A DNA stretch of 45,328 nucleotides from Saccoglossus kowalevskii (Eukaryota; Hemichordata; Enteropneusta; Harrimaniidae), in assembly GCF_000003605.2 (NCBI RefSeq), contig NW_003150755.1, positions 547,610-592,937 on the forward strand, written 5' to 3'. Below are positions 1-15,100 of the stretch, piece after piece. Numbering within the stretch: position 1 is the stretch's first letter; each line of letters opens with the position of its first letter. Made by a program: the position numbers and the translations under genes. The notes under the pieces were generated by a model. That model was not told the DNA's origin. It searched no databases and saw only the letters and a program-made list of their open reading frames with translations.

Positions 1-58
1 AATCGTGATATTACCCTCACAATCATGTGTTATTTTTTTAAATATTATACGCACTTAC

Positions 59-122
59 CTTGCATTTGTTGTATAACGGCATTGCTAAACCTACTACCAT
101 ACGAATCGAACACCACTTCACC
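59..122 (-). CDS. receptor exon 7 (end of Venus-flytrap domain)
   Basis: The acceptor ends ATATTACAG and the donor reads CAAG|GTAAGTG. The exon encodes GEVVFDSYGSRFSNAVIQQM plus Q and one extra base (phase 1). This corresponds to the GABA-B1 segment with the VVFDASGSR motif, just before the lobe I return strand. It is the most 3' exon visible; the gene continues off the left edge. Confidence 0.85.
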
Positions 123-3100
123 CTGTAATATATCAATACAGAGCAATATCACTAATACATTGATGGTAAACGGTAATGACTGGGAAAATCTTATAGTTTT
201 GTTAAAAGACGTATCAATTCTTGAATTTTGGATGTTTCAGAAAGGGTAGGTAATGGCGCCACATCCCTAATCATATTTCTTAAGTTATTAATTATGTGTC
301 ATATGTTCGTTTCAATGTTCAGTCGCTCATTATTCATCATCGCGTTTACAATTACTAGCATTTCCTTAAATGAAACATCTCTTACTGCGTTTCGATGTCA
401 GAAAAATAAAATTATTAAATAAAATATGTCTGAAAAACTTACGGTAAGACCAACAAATGTAGTTTTCCCTGCCTGTTCCCGGAAGATTCTTGCCATCTCT
501 GCATCGCTGTAGGTAAACTCATGCAGTTTTCGTGGAGGATTTAACTTCTCAACTTTCTCGATTGATGAGTTAAGCGTCAGTGCCATAGTTACTATCTGAT
601 CGTAACCATACGAGTCGCACGCACCGCCGGTAACCAGTTGTGATTGTAGATGACGGTAAAATTCAATCTGTTCAGCAGTCGGGTACTAAGGAAATAAATG
701 TTACATACAAGAATTTACATTTTAAACATAAAGGTAATTGTATATGATGTTGTAACAATTATTGAACATTTACTAAAACAGAATACTGTAATGTAATACG
801 ACCATTTCAATTAATACGCTGACATTCTCAATTTATGCAGCGCAACGCAACACAACGCAACGCAGCATATCCCAAACACAATACAACCCTATGCAGTCCA
901 GCCCAACTGAACCCAGCCCAACCCACTTGAATCCAATTCAGAATAATGTTACATAAGTTGTTCGATCTCTTTAATAATAGGAGTATCAGTATTTTTGTTT
1001 CGTAATTAAAAAGAGTTGTCAAGTAGAAATACGTTGATTGTAAACTATATTAAGTCCAGATTTAGCAGAAAGTTTTATAGTTGATTGGAGATATTAAACT
1101 ATTTCTGAGGAACAACATACAAACATGTATATTCAATTTAAGAGGTAGAAAACCGGTACTAAAATTGACCCTCGCCTGGGAACCCGAAACTCGTCAATTC
1201 GTCAAGTTTAAATCTTACCACGCCGTTAAAGTTTATTTTACTCGTATCTTTTTGGACTTCGAATCCACGCATACTTATGGAACCATCGACAAGTAATCCA
1301 ACTTGCTCAGAAGTGCACGTTCTTTCGCCCCGTTGTTCGGCTAAATGTGTTTCTTCCACCCACCACTGTGCGTGGTACCATCCAACGAGCATCCAGACGT
1401 ATTTGTCACCATAGTAACCTTGCGAGTAAGCCTGAGAACAAATATGCATGTTATTCTTAACGAATGCACGGGCACTGATTGATAGCTCTCCATTTGAGGC
1501 AAAAAACGAATAAGGCACAAAAGCACATGTCTTGAAAAAATGTTACTAAGTGCCGTGAGGTTATCGACATCAAGAAAAAAAACACACACACATATACACA
1601 GACAAAAAGGACATTTAAATTGAATATACAATGTATGATTAATTTATAATATATAATTTATGAGTAACTACGTATTTTTGACATCATTCAAATGTGTCGT
1701 CGCTAGATGGCGCTACATATAAAAAAGGTGCATTATTTTTGCCCGGGTGTGGCAGGGATTACCTCACACAACACCTTCGTCATGATATCTTGATAGAATA
1801 ATCCTATGATAATTCTTGCATCATGTTTCTTCAAATTTGCCACCTGTTCGTGCGGATCCTGGTCGACATATTCCACCGCGAGTAGTTGGATACCTTCTTG
1901 TCGCATGGCAACAACCATTTCTTCCATCAACTAGCAGAATGATCATACTCCAAATTAGTGTTTTTATATATTTCACAAAATTTGCATTTAAACATATAAG
2001 ATGCCGAGCCAAATGTCATGTTGAAAACATTCGCTTTACTAATTGTGTTTGTCAACGACGGCAAGTCGCGTTTGTAGTGCCACATAGATATAGTTCGAAT
2101 GTGTCGGACTTGGAGACTATCCTTCATAAAAAAAACAACGTAAAAAAAGACAGACGTGTACTACACAACCTATCAATAGTTTCTTTGTGTTGTTTTTATC
2201 GGCTGTTCTCATCTCGGTGAAAGCGCTTTCTAATTTCACATATTTCGTAGGAATACGTATCACGGTGCAAGGGGATATACTTTAAACTGCCTGCCGCGTT
2301 ACACGTCCCATTTCTATTTCAGATAGAACATGGTTATTAAAGGTTTAGACTGACATTAAACAGACCGGTTTGAGGCTTCGTTTTGTATTTTTTTGGAAAC
2401 GATTTTCTAGATAATTATCTTGACTATAACACCTTTTTGTAGGTTAGACTTTAGTTTCTCTTCTGTCTAATGAATGTATTGAATGTCTGATAAATATCCG
2501 ATAATGAAAAAAATGTAATACACCGACTTCATGTAGAAAATACTGTCTACGATTTAAATAACATTCTGTAATTATTTGATACCATGTTAGTCCAAATATT
2601 TAAAAGGATCGTCTTACATAGACATGTGATTTACATTATTAAAGTTGCCACACTGCTTTTAAGACTGTGATGTATTTTTTATTCAGGAAATGTTAAGATG
2701 CACTCAGGTTTAGTGACCGTTGTGCTGTATGTAAAAGTTTGGTATTAAGTTTGTTGATATCAAATAATGCCACTGGTGGCTTGTACAATTTAATATATTA
2801 CCTCACCTCGAGGCCTTCCCTATTTATGTCAATCATCGTGCTGCTTGACATGCCATATTTAGCGTCTAACAAGTCGGTTTGAGAACAATTACTCAATTTT
2901 GTTTCAAATACCCCACGAAAGTGTTCACGGTTGTGTGTGCACTAAAGTATTTGTATGCAACACATTTTTCCGCGTAGAAACGCCAGATGTTGTCGAATTA
3001 CAAAAACAAATCGATTGGCCTTGTAGTAGGAATCTAAAAAACTCGTTTCTTAACTTGTGTTTGGTATGCTTATTTAATTGACTTCTACCTTAATTGCAAC

Positions 3101-6100
3101 CATCAAATTATAGTCGCGCAAATTTATCGCCTTATGCGACAAAATTCCAGCGTCTGTGTAGGCGATGAAAACAGTCATAGGTTCTTCTCATGAAAATAAT
3201 GTTCATGCATAAGCTGGATTGCGGCTGCAGAGCAGCACAGACAATAACATATATGAAACTCACATACCAATATTTCTTATGACGTACGAGTGGTAATGTA
3301 ATACTTACTCTTCGAAATAAGTCGACATTTTGATAGATTATTGCCACCCGCGTCCATCCAAATAACTGAATTAATTTCGTGCGTGCTGGGGTGAAGACAT
3401 TGGAATTAGGGTAGATCTGAACTGTGTACTGATAACGCTGTAGATGTTCGTCATTTGATTGAAACTGCGCGATACACACCTGCGAAAGTTAAAACATAAT
3501 TATCTAATGTGAAAACGACTAGAACAAGAGTAAAGAACTTAAAGCAGCACAATCGTTTTTGATATGAATCCCTATCTACGTACACAACACAACGCCTGTG
3601 AAATAATACTCACCTGTACGAGGTTATATTCTTTCGCAACCTCGTTCACCACTTCACCTACTTTAGAATATATAGGACCCCATGCCATCACAATCGGAGG
3701 TTTGTTGTATACAAAATCATAAATTAATTTCAATCCTGGAGCTGGTTCAGCCTGTGACAAATTAAAGAGACGTACATATTAATAATTTGTTTGCAGTTAA
3801 CGTATCAGAGATAACACGCCGCCCGTTTAAACACAGATCGTGAACATACCTGATTAAGAAATGATTGTGTATATTCATGAGCGAACTGTGTGAATAAATT
3901 AACCAATCACCGTTCGTATTAGAACTCTCCGTCTGCTTTGTTCTTGTTGACAGAAACATTTCTTCGACATTAAATTAAAGCTTACTATTCCTCTTATTTA
4001 ATCGACATCAAAACGCTTTATTTAAATTTGTTGAAAATACATGCAAATTCGCCTTTACCTTTTTGTTAGAGAAATCGCTCACATTATGAATGAAAAAAAA
4101 ACATTCATTGCAAATGAAATGGAATTTAATCTAGGCAGCTCTAGGAGATGATTCAAACTGAAGGCCGATTTTTTCATATCAACATCAAAATCAACACCTT
4201 AGTTTAGACTTTATCTAGTGTAATTCTTTCCGGAAACGTGTTTGGTGATTTGGAGGAATTCAACTATGACCCGAAAATCTGACCAGCACGTGCTCGGAAA
4301 CAGAGTTGCACGGAAACGTATCATCCCTTTGGAGTTATATTGCAATTATAATTCCACATAAATCGGAATTTTGCTCTGAAAATCTAAACGAGTCTTGTGT
4401 GGTTGAACGAGTTTGAAGGTGGTATTTATTTTTCCCTTGGAACGTACTCACAGAGATAGAGTGACCTTGATTTGTGACCTCTTGCCCATAAAATGTCGCC
4501 AGTCTTGTATGGGGAAACATTTCCGCCAAGTTTGAAGGCCCTAGTTATTTTTTTGGAGTTCTATACTGAACTTACATTAACACATACTATGACCTTGTCT
4601 ATTGACCCTTTGTCACATACTTAGTGGACTACTTTTTGACTCTGTTATGCGCTGGCGTAGGTAATGACGTTGTAGATTATATTCAATGACTCATGCCTGT
4701 ATCATGCCCTAGCTACACATATTGGCACGTATTGTCACTGTGCTCAATCAACAATCTAGGTCCGATTAGACAGTTTTTTAATGAGAAAATGCAACAGGAT
4801 CTGAGCATCTTAGTCGGAACATCCGTCGGATTAGTTGACAATCCGGTCCCTATTAACATATACAGTGGCGGGTGAACGCATTGTTGTCAAATATGAATTA
4901 AACATCCATTAAATCACCTTCCAAATACGTCACGTGGGGATAAAGTAGTTACGTTGTCTGAAATATATTCTAAGTTAGGCCTCACAGGCACATACAGCAA
5001 TTGTAATGTATATGTTGTTTGTTTCCTGATATTTCTAGATTTTAGGAACCCGTGTTCCAATTGATTTCTCTACTCGAGAATTTCTCGCGAAGCGTACATT
5101 GTTTGACTGGGTTTATATGGCTGTGCAATTCAATTACATCTGACTGGCTTTAATGCACAGTGTAGAAAACGTAAAAGACATTTACAAAACGTGTGTTATA
5201 CTTCTCACAAATGTAATATAGAACTTCCACACACTGTAAGAATAATCGAACAGGGCAAGTAAAATCACCTCGTGAATAATCTAATAGCTAGTGACCAATC
5301 AAATTCATGTGGTGATTTGAATGTTCCAGGTCTCAGCTACAACCACTACAACAGCCTTGCACAACAATTCTGGGGCAACTATGCTGTACAAGGAGATATT
5401 TATCTATTTAACAACGTATTTAGTGATGAAGATTTAGTTCGATGCCGTCGCTGCTAGCGCTTCATTTGTGCTATGTTACCAGCGATTAGAGTTGACGAGT
5501 TATTGTCAGTTGCACGCGCTGCACAAGTGTACGTTAATGTAGTTTTCTGCATCCGTATTAACAATCTAGTTGCCGAATCCTCCCGTATAAACGTACTTAC
5601 ATTTTCACCATACATTTTGCATTTCAATATACAAATTCTCTCAAAATTTGACAACCATAGTTATGTTTACGTGGTTCCTCTATACGCGCGTGTGTCATTA
5701 GAGTGCAATGTCAGCGTGGTTTTATAAACTGAAGGGTATGTTGTGTTTCAATCCATTTCACGCGACTAGCTCTCCCCCAATCAGTTTGGTGTACTAGAAC
5801 ATGGGAGATGACAATGCCATGTATCTTTCAAGATTATACAAAAATAATCTCCGGCTGACGTCATTCTCGTTTCCGTAATTGGACATAACGCTAGAAATGG
5901 GTCTCTCTAAAATTTGAGATAATATTTAATCGAATATCATATTTATGTCAATTTAGGCTCGATATTTGCTTGCGGAAATGCTTTTTACATTGTCTTATCA
6001 TTAAGTCTATATTCTAAATTTTATCTCCAACATTTTTTACATTATCAACAAACACAGTTGAAAGACGATTTGTTATGGCATCTGATGACTGATTTACGAC

Positions 6101-9100
6101 ATATAAATGGTAAGATATTTTCCAAAATAGAAATACACTTCCACTTTCAATGCTGGAATAATCAACTATGTAAACTAATACTCCCATGATGGTATCCGAT
6201 CGTCACGTGTGCAGAGTATTACACTAATCAAAATATAATTGAATGTGACATTTAATAAAAAAAGCTTTCACCACGTCAATAAATGGAGATTTCTGTACAA
6301 TGTGGCAAACCTAAATTTATTAAAACTTTCTGTGTGTTTATAATTCGGTTAAATAATTTCAACATCATTTCCTTGCCTTTTGCAATTATTTGCAGTTATA
6401 ATCACCTAAAAACGGTGTATATGCGTTTCTCACGCAACGAAAATACATAGATTTTCAGTACAAAGAAATAAGAGATATTCTCTGAAGCTTGACCTTAAAC
6501 CTCGCATTAACATAGCAATCACCACTCAATTTACAATGAATAGAACTACATAATATCAGCGTATCTTAACCTTGCTGATATTGAAAATATGATAGCATCC
6601 GTTGGCTATCAAGTACTAACGAGCACATCACAGACATAACCAGATACGATTAACACACTTCGAAATGTGGGTTAAATTGCAAGAAACAGAAGTTACTAAA
6701 TAATTTAGTCAAAATCCACGAGGCACTCACGAATAATCTCACGTGAAACTTCTCAGTTTCCGCGTAGACAAATGCCCTATATCATAGTATCATATCGCAA
6801 TGCATCTTGGAATATAACACACTGTCACAGATTCATTTAAATACCAATGTTTAGCCAAACACAAACCACATTGTGAATCCATTTTTTTTCGAGCACATCC
6901 ATGCCATTTATATTACAACTATGCATGGGAATTAGATCAACGAATGACGTCCCGTAACTCGTGAAATTAACACATTAACGCGTGATTAAAATTACTAAGA
7001 AAATAAAGCATTCAATTATACATCTTTAAATTGTTGTCGTGGTTAACTCTTTTGATTGGCACACGAATATCATAGCTCATCATCGCTTCCTCTACAAAAA
7101 CATCTGTATTATGTTTCTAGATTGAACTGTTGCATCCTGGGAGGTAACCAAGTTTGTACCGATGATAACATAACTAAATTCAAAATCTAGTAAAAAGAAC
7201 CTACCCGTAAACTCTACTTAACAGCCGTTCCTAGTACAGTGGCATTTGACCACTGTGAATTTGAATAATCAACTGGTCCATTAACGTGTGACTTTTATAC
7301 ATTGTGTGGATATACGTGTGTATTTTGTTTGTATGTGTTACGTTTAACCCATACTGAGGTACAGACGAATTATTACGTAGCAATTAAACTCTACGTATAA
7401 TTGGGCATAATATCAGGTAAAAGTTGGGTTGTGATATTAACAGCAATATCCTGTTGAAGTCATCTCCATAACATGTAGGCAGACTAATCCTTCTAATTCA
7501 CATATCCTCACCGCACGAAGAATTTTACAAATGCTTTAGATTCAACAATATCCTCACTGGCGTTAAAGCTTACATTAGTAAAGATTTGTAACCATCTGGG
7601 AAAAGATATTACATAGGTTTTCGGGGGAAGTCATTCATTTTGTAAATCACCCACAGTCTCCATCAGATACATCAAGTATTTATACAGTATTTATTATGTA
7701 TGCACACGACTTTGTTTGGCACTGGATTATGCACTGCAGTTTAGCAAGTCTTGTGCGCCTAATGTTCAATGGGTTAATAATTTTCCATATTCAATCAATT
7801 TAAAATTCATGAAAGGCCTAGTATAGTAGTATTTATATTATCTATATCAAGAAGTACTCATTCACTTCAACATCAACAACAACAGAACTACGGAACTACC
7901 TTCGAAAAATGTAATGAATTGACTTTTCTTGCTTTAAGGTATAGATACTGGTTCGTTATATTTGTTTTTATATATTCTAAGACTGTGTTGGCTACACACT
8001 TTTGACTCTTCTGAGCTTTGCAACTTTAGTACATATTAAAAAATGATCGAAAATATTGAAACACTATGTCAGATATGATTATCTTTGTTTGGATATTTGG
8101 CATTATCCACTACTTGGTTACGCAGTTGATTAGAAGTTTTCAAGTATAAATTACCCCTAGAGTTTACGTCTATTGCATCTGAGATTTACACACTATGTTA
8201 GGTAGTGTGTTTCTCAGGCACAGAGCGTCCATGTATTTTTATATAGTATTTTGTTCGCAGGCAATTATACCAGAAGTTTTAATTAATCTGTTTTTCTTGA
8301 TAAACATAACAAAAACATAATATGAAAGTTTCTGATTTGAACTTCTGTTTTAATTACTCGAGTACAATAATCAATAATCCCAATCGTTTGTTGTAGATAA
8401 ACATGACCTCCACATAATGTGAAGGTTTCACTTATAGCAGTACTTTGCAAACTAAACTGTAATACTCAAGTTGAGAGAATGAACAATTTGCACACTTATT
8501 CACTATTACACCAGTTTAAACCTTTACATAAACAAACTGAATAATGTTTTGTAAAATGTTATTAGATGTAAATTATATAGAAATTCAATTATTTGGCTCA
8601 AACAATTGCAATTTTTTACTTTTCATTGTAATTCGAGTGGATTTGTAAGTACGTTTCACTTGTGATAAAACTTCCTAATTGTAAAAATTTGAAACCAAGA
8701 CTGTATACTGTTTCATCGTAAGATTATCAAATCAATCTTCAAAATAAAGGGCGAAGCACTGCCAATTATTGTATGAATACATAGGGGACAGCGGATGCTC
8801 AGATAAAGGGGAAAACTATGTTAAACCTATAATCTAGTCTAATTTCAATTATAATGCCCTTAAATGTTGAAAAAAAAAATTGTACGCACAACGACACGTT
8901 ATTGAGAACAATTATATGACGCTTTGTTATTTCATTGAAGACACCTCTGTTTCTAACACGTGTAACGTTGACGTACAATATGTGAAAAGACGTTTATAGT
9001 ATGATGAAAATGTCCGGAATTACTTATTTTAACGATCCGTCAAAATGTTGAAAAAACATTGGATATTGTTTGATGTTGTTTTCGTCTGTTCATCAATTGA

Positions 9101-12100
9101 ACTCGAGCGATGAGAATGCTTGAATATCATATCGTATCGAGTTGACCGATGGAAACGAGCCGTTTCAATAATCTGCAACATGAATTTACATTATATATTA
9201 TTACGTTGCGGTATTCATTATCATAACCATGCTCAGTAATATTAGTAGTGAATACAACATTATGCAAATGAAAATAAATAGTTCGTTATAATGTTTCCTT
9301 AGCAGTTGATGCACAACCTAATTTCGACATTTTCATGACAAACAAGACGAAATTAGTCGCATGGTCATCTAATAATAATTTCGATATTGTTATAGCAAAT
9401 TGTGCAAAAGATACGACTTTATGTCTGGTGTTATACACTTCAATCTAGAAACAACGACAAAATGCCCCTGCTAAAGCTGTAGTCAGGGTCCACGACAGTA
9501 TTCTAAAGATGGAATTAGTGTTAAGTCTTTTTTATCCTATAGAGGTTAGTCAAGTTTCTAGGTTCCAATTCCATTTTGGCCATATTAAACTTTTGATCAG
9601 TCATATGTTTTTTTTGGCAAAGTTTGATGATGCGTTGTATCTGTTCTTCGCCCCTGAACATACGGCCACAGGTTACATCGCATTACTCGTGATAATAACT
9701 TTCATACTCCACAAAAATCGAGCAAGGACGTAGTGTTCTGTCATATTTTTCAATCAAAAACACTCATCCAGGTATTAAGTAACTAAAAACAAATGTTATG
9801 TTACTTTGTCCATCAATGCTATAAACTCTAAGCTTTTTCATCTGTTGACAAACCCGCCTTCCTTTATTGCAGATTATTTGAATATCAATCTTATGACGAG
9901 ATGAAAGCAACCGTAGAAGGATGGTTACTCGTCGCTTATTTCAGACATTGCTACAGTAGTAAACTAACCGTTTACAGTAACTATAAACACAATATTTTAG
10001 TGCGTGTAATTTCTTTAAATTCATTTGCAGTCCTGCTAATACAGGAAGTATTGCAAGTCAATAGTACAGGTTACGCGGAAAGATAAATACTATCAAAGTT
10101 TACATGTAGTGCGTGCGTGACTCGAACTGACGCTCGCATACGGTTACAAATCGCCTACCTACCCAGTGGCCGACGGGAAGACGCACCGTGACATGTAGCA
10201 ATACAATTTAGCGTTGGTTCGATTTTCTCAGACAGTACATAGTAATTATCTAGCCGTGTATTTGATTGTCAATTTTGTCTCGTGGAAGTTTTTAACTCTG
10301 TTAAGATTTGTCCGAGCAACACAGCGTTATGCGTATTTTATTAAGATGTTGTAATCACTGTATTGTATTTATTTTGTTTTTGAAAAAAAACGCATATTTG
10401 GTGCATGTAACTACTGAAATTCATTTCATATGAATCTTTGTTTGTGTACTGTGTATTACGAGTCAATTGACAGAGAAAATTGCATGTTACGTTGTCCATT
10501 GTTGTAATGAATGACAAAGTTTTAATATTTTTGACATACATTGCAGTGTAATCTAGGCAATTGTGGCAAAGGTCAAAGGAATGGAATAATTTTCTATGTA
10601 ACGTGGTTCAGTGCTTAGGGTCCACAGCCGCCATATTAATCATTTTTCAGTTGATTATGTAAATTGTTTTTGAAAACAGGCTCACAGCAGAATACTTTAG
10701 ACAATGTTGTTTATATACTGTGACGTTAACGTAGTTTTGCTTAAAAATTTGCGAATACAAATATAGAAACTCTAGTTACAAAGACAATATCCCACTCACT
10801 GCCAACTCTGACCGTGACTATAGAACCCGTTGTTGAAAACTCTATGTATCAAATATGTTGAAAGCGGATATTCTACTTTCTATAAAGTATGTTTTAAACT
10901 TCGCCTATGTATGTTTGTGATGTACCTTGTCTTGAAATAATCGAACGTAATCTTACACCATGGACGTTTGAAATTCCCAAGACACGTTTCAACAAAGAAG
11001 AGAATTAAGTAGCACGTCCCAGTATTCTCTAGTGTTTTCGTTTTTATGCAATATAATTAACCTCTACAGGGATGTTTTGGTAAAGTGCTGAATATTGCAT
11101 TCAACAACAGATTTTCAGATTACCTATCCAACGTTTTCCCAGTCCGTACCAAACTCGCTCTGAATAAATACGAATCAGAAATTAAATCAGAAACATAATT
11201 TGGGCAAACTCATGCTCCAAAACATACGATATTCCTTTTATTCTATATACATTGTTTAACATAGGTAATGATCCAGATAGTTTAATTGTGTTCGTGTTTT
11301 TAAACAGTTGTCATAGAAGTGTGACAGGTCAACATCGGATAGATGTGTAAAAATATAATGTTAGAAGACATTGTCCGCTCATTGTTGCTGTTGGAAATGA
11401 GTTGAACTTTGCGTTTCTCAGTGGAATACCTGCTCCTCGTTACGTGGTTGTGATTGTGATGTAAATTTCAACCGCAACGGGTGAATGTGCTTGTTGTTGG
11501 ATATAAGTTTTATTGAGCGACCGGATTTATATCAGGTTCTATGTATTTCAAATAAAAATGTCAATAAGTCAATTATCCTAATAATATGCGCGAACTTCGG
11601 AATTTGCCAAAAAAACAAATTAATTACCTATATCTCGATTAATAACTGTACTTTATTAATTAGAACGATGTTTATATATTACCGTTACCGAGTATTAATA
11701 GACAATTGCTAACTAAGGAATTGTCTTATCAAATTCGCACATTGAGTGTCAGTTATATAAACATTATTTATAAACATTTATAAACATTAACAAAGTCAAA
11801 CTCTGTCGTTCGATAGCTAATACGGTCAATGACATCGACAACAGCAAATGTGTAGGTAATATACACGGCATTTCTAAAAATACCCATCAACAATTTAAAG
11901 AATGAATTCCTGACATAGATGACATATAAACAAACTGATAGTGACGGATGATTATAATCCCTCGGCGTGTGTAGTAATTGCTTCTAAATGTCCCAATTAG
12001 TGTACAACCACCGATATAATTCCCATAGGCAACAGTGTTAACGTTTGGTACCATAGCACTAATAACAAACATTCGTTCAATCGAATATGTTTGCGTATAA

Positions 12101-15100
12101 CAAAATCAATAGTTGTTTGGTTCTCGTTGTAAGTAATTGTGAATGATTTCATGATGCCCTTAATTTCCATGTCAACCACATCAAAATAATGAAAGCATTT
12201 TTACTCTAGACAATGAAGTATGTAACTACGACAGTATTGTGTTTGTGATGTTTCCATGATGTCTTCGTTAACTTTAAACTTCACCTTTTATTATAGGAGA
12301 GATATCAGTAATCTCACAGGGTATTTTACAGTTTAATGACAGCCTAACCTTATCAAACGTCCATGTGAGTGCTTTAAATATATCGTTTTTTAAATTTTGA
12401 ACACAATTGATAATTTTAGGCTAAAATAATTTCACTATATTTATTAAACTAATTAGAATTTGTAAGAGTGTGTTTTCATGATATCCAACGAAGACTGTTC
12501 GTAGACTTGTTAATACTAATGTATTTGTTGACGTCATTGCGTATTCAGATACAACAGTCGAATGATTATTGATTATTCCTCTTTACCACGGGAAAACTTT
12601 ACCGATATTACAAACAAGGTATACACAATTTGAGTTGATATCGGTATACATGGTGTAATCGTAATATATATTTTCTTGATTTGATCTTTGACTTTCGAAG
12701 CCTATCTAAAGTGTTCTTTGTTCCTTTATTTTCACACTATTCAAATTTCATAGCTCTTCTTTACAGTGCAACATATTAATAAAAAGAATCAGCTTTTAAT
12801 TTGTTTTTTTTTTCTTACGGCGGGTTATGTCCACTTTAATTGCGTTCTAACTTAACTTCTAAACAGCCAAGTTAGTTTAAATATTCGAAAAAAATATTCA
12901 TACATTATAAGTAAACAAGAGTTTCACAATTATTAGTGAGTTTGATAGTTTTCAAGGTTTTAGCTCGTTTTCCGTGAATATTTTGGTGGCCTGCATATCT
13001 CCAAAAATTCGGATAGTTTTTTGACCAAAACGCCAGGAGCAACTTAAATTAAATTAAGACACGAAACAATAATACACATATAAGTCCAAAACAAGAGATT
13101 CTGATGGGTCTCCTTCCCATTTCCAACACGAACGGTGATATTTCATACTTGTCAATTTATTAGTTTTGAAACTCTTGTTGATATTTATATTTACTGCTGA
13201 GAAACCTCATTTCTTGAACACGGTTTACTGACTGACTTTACCTGACTTTACGAAAATAACTTGTTTGTCTGCCCCTCCTTCACTATCTGATTTTCTGTTT
13301 CTCTGATTCGTGTAGTAATTATGTATGGTACAGTGTGGGGGATAGTGAGATATTAGGAATCATTATTTGAAGAGCTCAAACTTCGACCAGGAACGCGTGT
13401 GTCTGTGTGTCGTTCACGCTTTCAGTGCACGCATCTATCGGAGCATCTAGTAATGTTCCAGTTCAAATATTGAAACTTGTTGAGAAATTATCTTTATTTG
13501 TCCGATAGAAAATATAGTTCATGAAAACATGCGTGATGAAAAAGTTATTACACATCGGTCATTAGATAACACACCAGTGATATCATACGAGTATTCTGAC
13601 TCGTCGCTTGACGTCTAGTCATAATACCAACACCTCACGTTACCGAGACGAGATCTCTCGAGGATTGTCGTATGAATAACCTATTGACAACACTTTATGT
13701 CAATGTACGGCACGTGGGCAACAAAACACACAAATATCGAATTAAAACATTCAACGGGATTAGAACCTCATTATGGCGATATTATGCGTCGTTGTACTTT
13801 CTTTATGGTAAATATGTATTTACCATGGCAACGGAACCATCAGTACATAATACAACTGTAACAGTACATACTGCCTTGTCACTGAAACAACCTCGGTCAC
13901 AATTCTATTCAAAATTCCGCACTCGGTACCCGTGAGTTAAAAGCGCGTACCAGAAGTTAATATTTAGTCATCGTCATGGTAACGAGAGTGTCTTCATCAG
14001 TTTATGTCATAATCATGTTTTCAAGGACAAATATGAACGTACTATAATACAAACTCAAGCAATAATTAGTAGAGTATTGTATCCCAAGTTTATGTTTAGT
14101 AATAAAACTGACTGCAATGATTACAATCTTCATAAAATCTGGGATATTTTTTCTTTGTGTATCTAAATAGGCAATGCATTTTTCAGATTATAGCGTAGTA
14201 TTTACACAGGCGAGTGATAAATAATTTGTGAAAACGAAAATAAATTGTTTAATTAATGTCCGTGATGCAGTAAATATATAAATACTAGTCAGAAACACCA
14301 GCGTCAATTCTGCCATACATCACCGGGACAGTTATAATCGGTCAGTGCACTAAACGCCACATCAGCTTAACGAGTACATCAGCTTACGTGCATGTCAACA
14401 TATCCGAAAAAAAAAGTTAACTCGCACTATTCAATAAAACCAATCCATGCAATGATTATCTCTGAACACATCATTTTTTTTATATACATTCCATGTAAAC
14501 TTCAGTGTAATCTTCTTAATTTGTTTAAAACCATGTAACTTATGAATGGTGTGTCTTAAGCTAGGATATACTTTTCAGGATATATGACGGTAATATATGC
14601 CTGCTTTTAAAATGAAGGGGTTATGTCATGTTGTTGATCACAAGTCCGTCACCGTGACGCCTGTAATTCGTCGGCACACGTCGACATAGCTTATCCACCA
14701 GCTTCAAGGTAGCTTACTAATCCGAAAGCAACTATAAACGAACAATTCCATATCATTAATTCGCCTATATTTAAACCCTGTCTCTGAACATGCAATTTAT
14801 ACTTGGTGTCTTCTGGCAATTATGTGTAATCTTCTTAACTTGAAATTGGTGTGTGCAGTATTTTGAGGCGATCAACGTAGGAGCTATTTTGTTTTCGAAA
14901 TACTGAAATAGAAATAACATGGCTACTATTGCGATTAACGACTTCAACCACAATGTTGACAAAACCGGCAAAAACATAGCATCATTAATGGTAGTGAAAT
15001 GATATATATTGACATAAACACAAGAGAATATATTCCGTGCTTTCCCTCCGCGGAAGCATAGAGGCGCTTACCTCCTGGCTGTTTCTGGCCAGCGGGTGCC

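Noticed and set aside
4693-5457. Short plus-strand ORFs in intron 1 (about 4.7, 5.3 and 5.5 kb)
   Set aside because: No recognisable family, no splice context, and on the strand opposite to the host gene.
10110-10190. Functional tRNA-Thr gene
   Set aside because: T-stem and anticodon-stem mismatches and flanking target duplications point to a retroposed relic, not a working gene.
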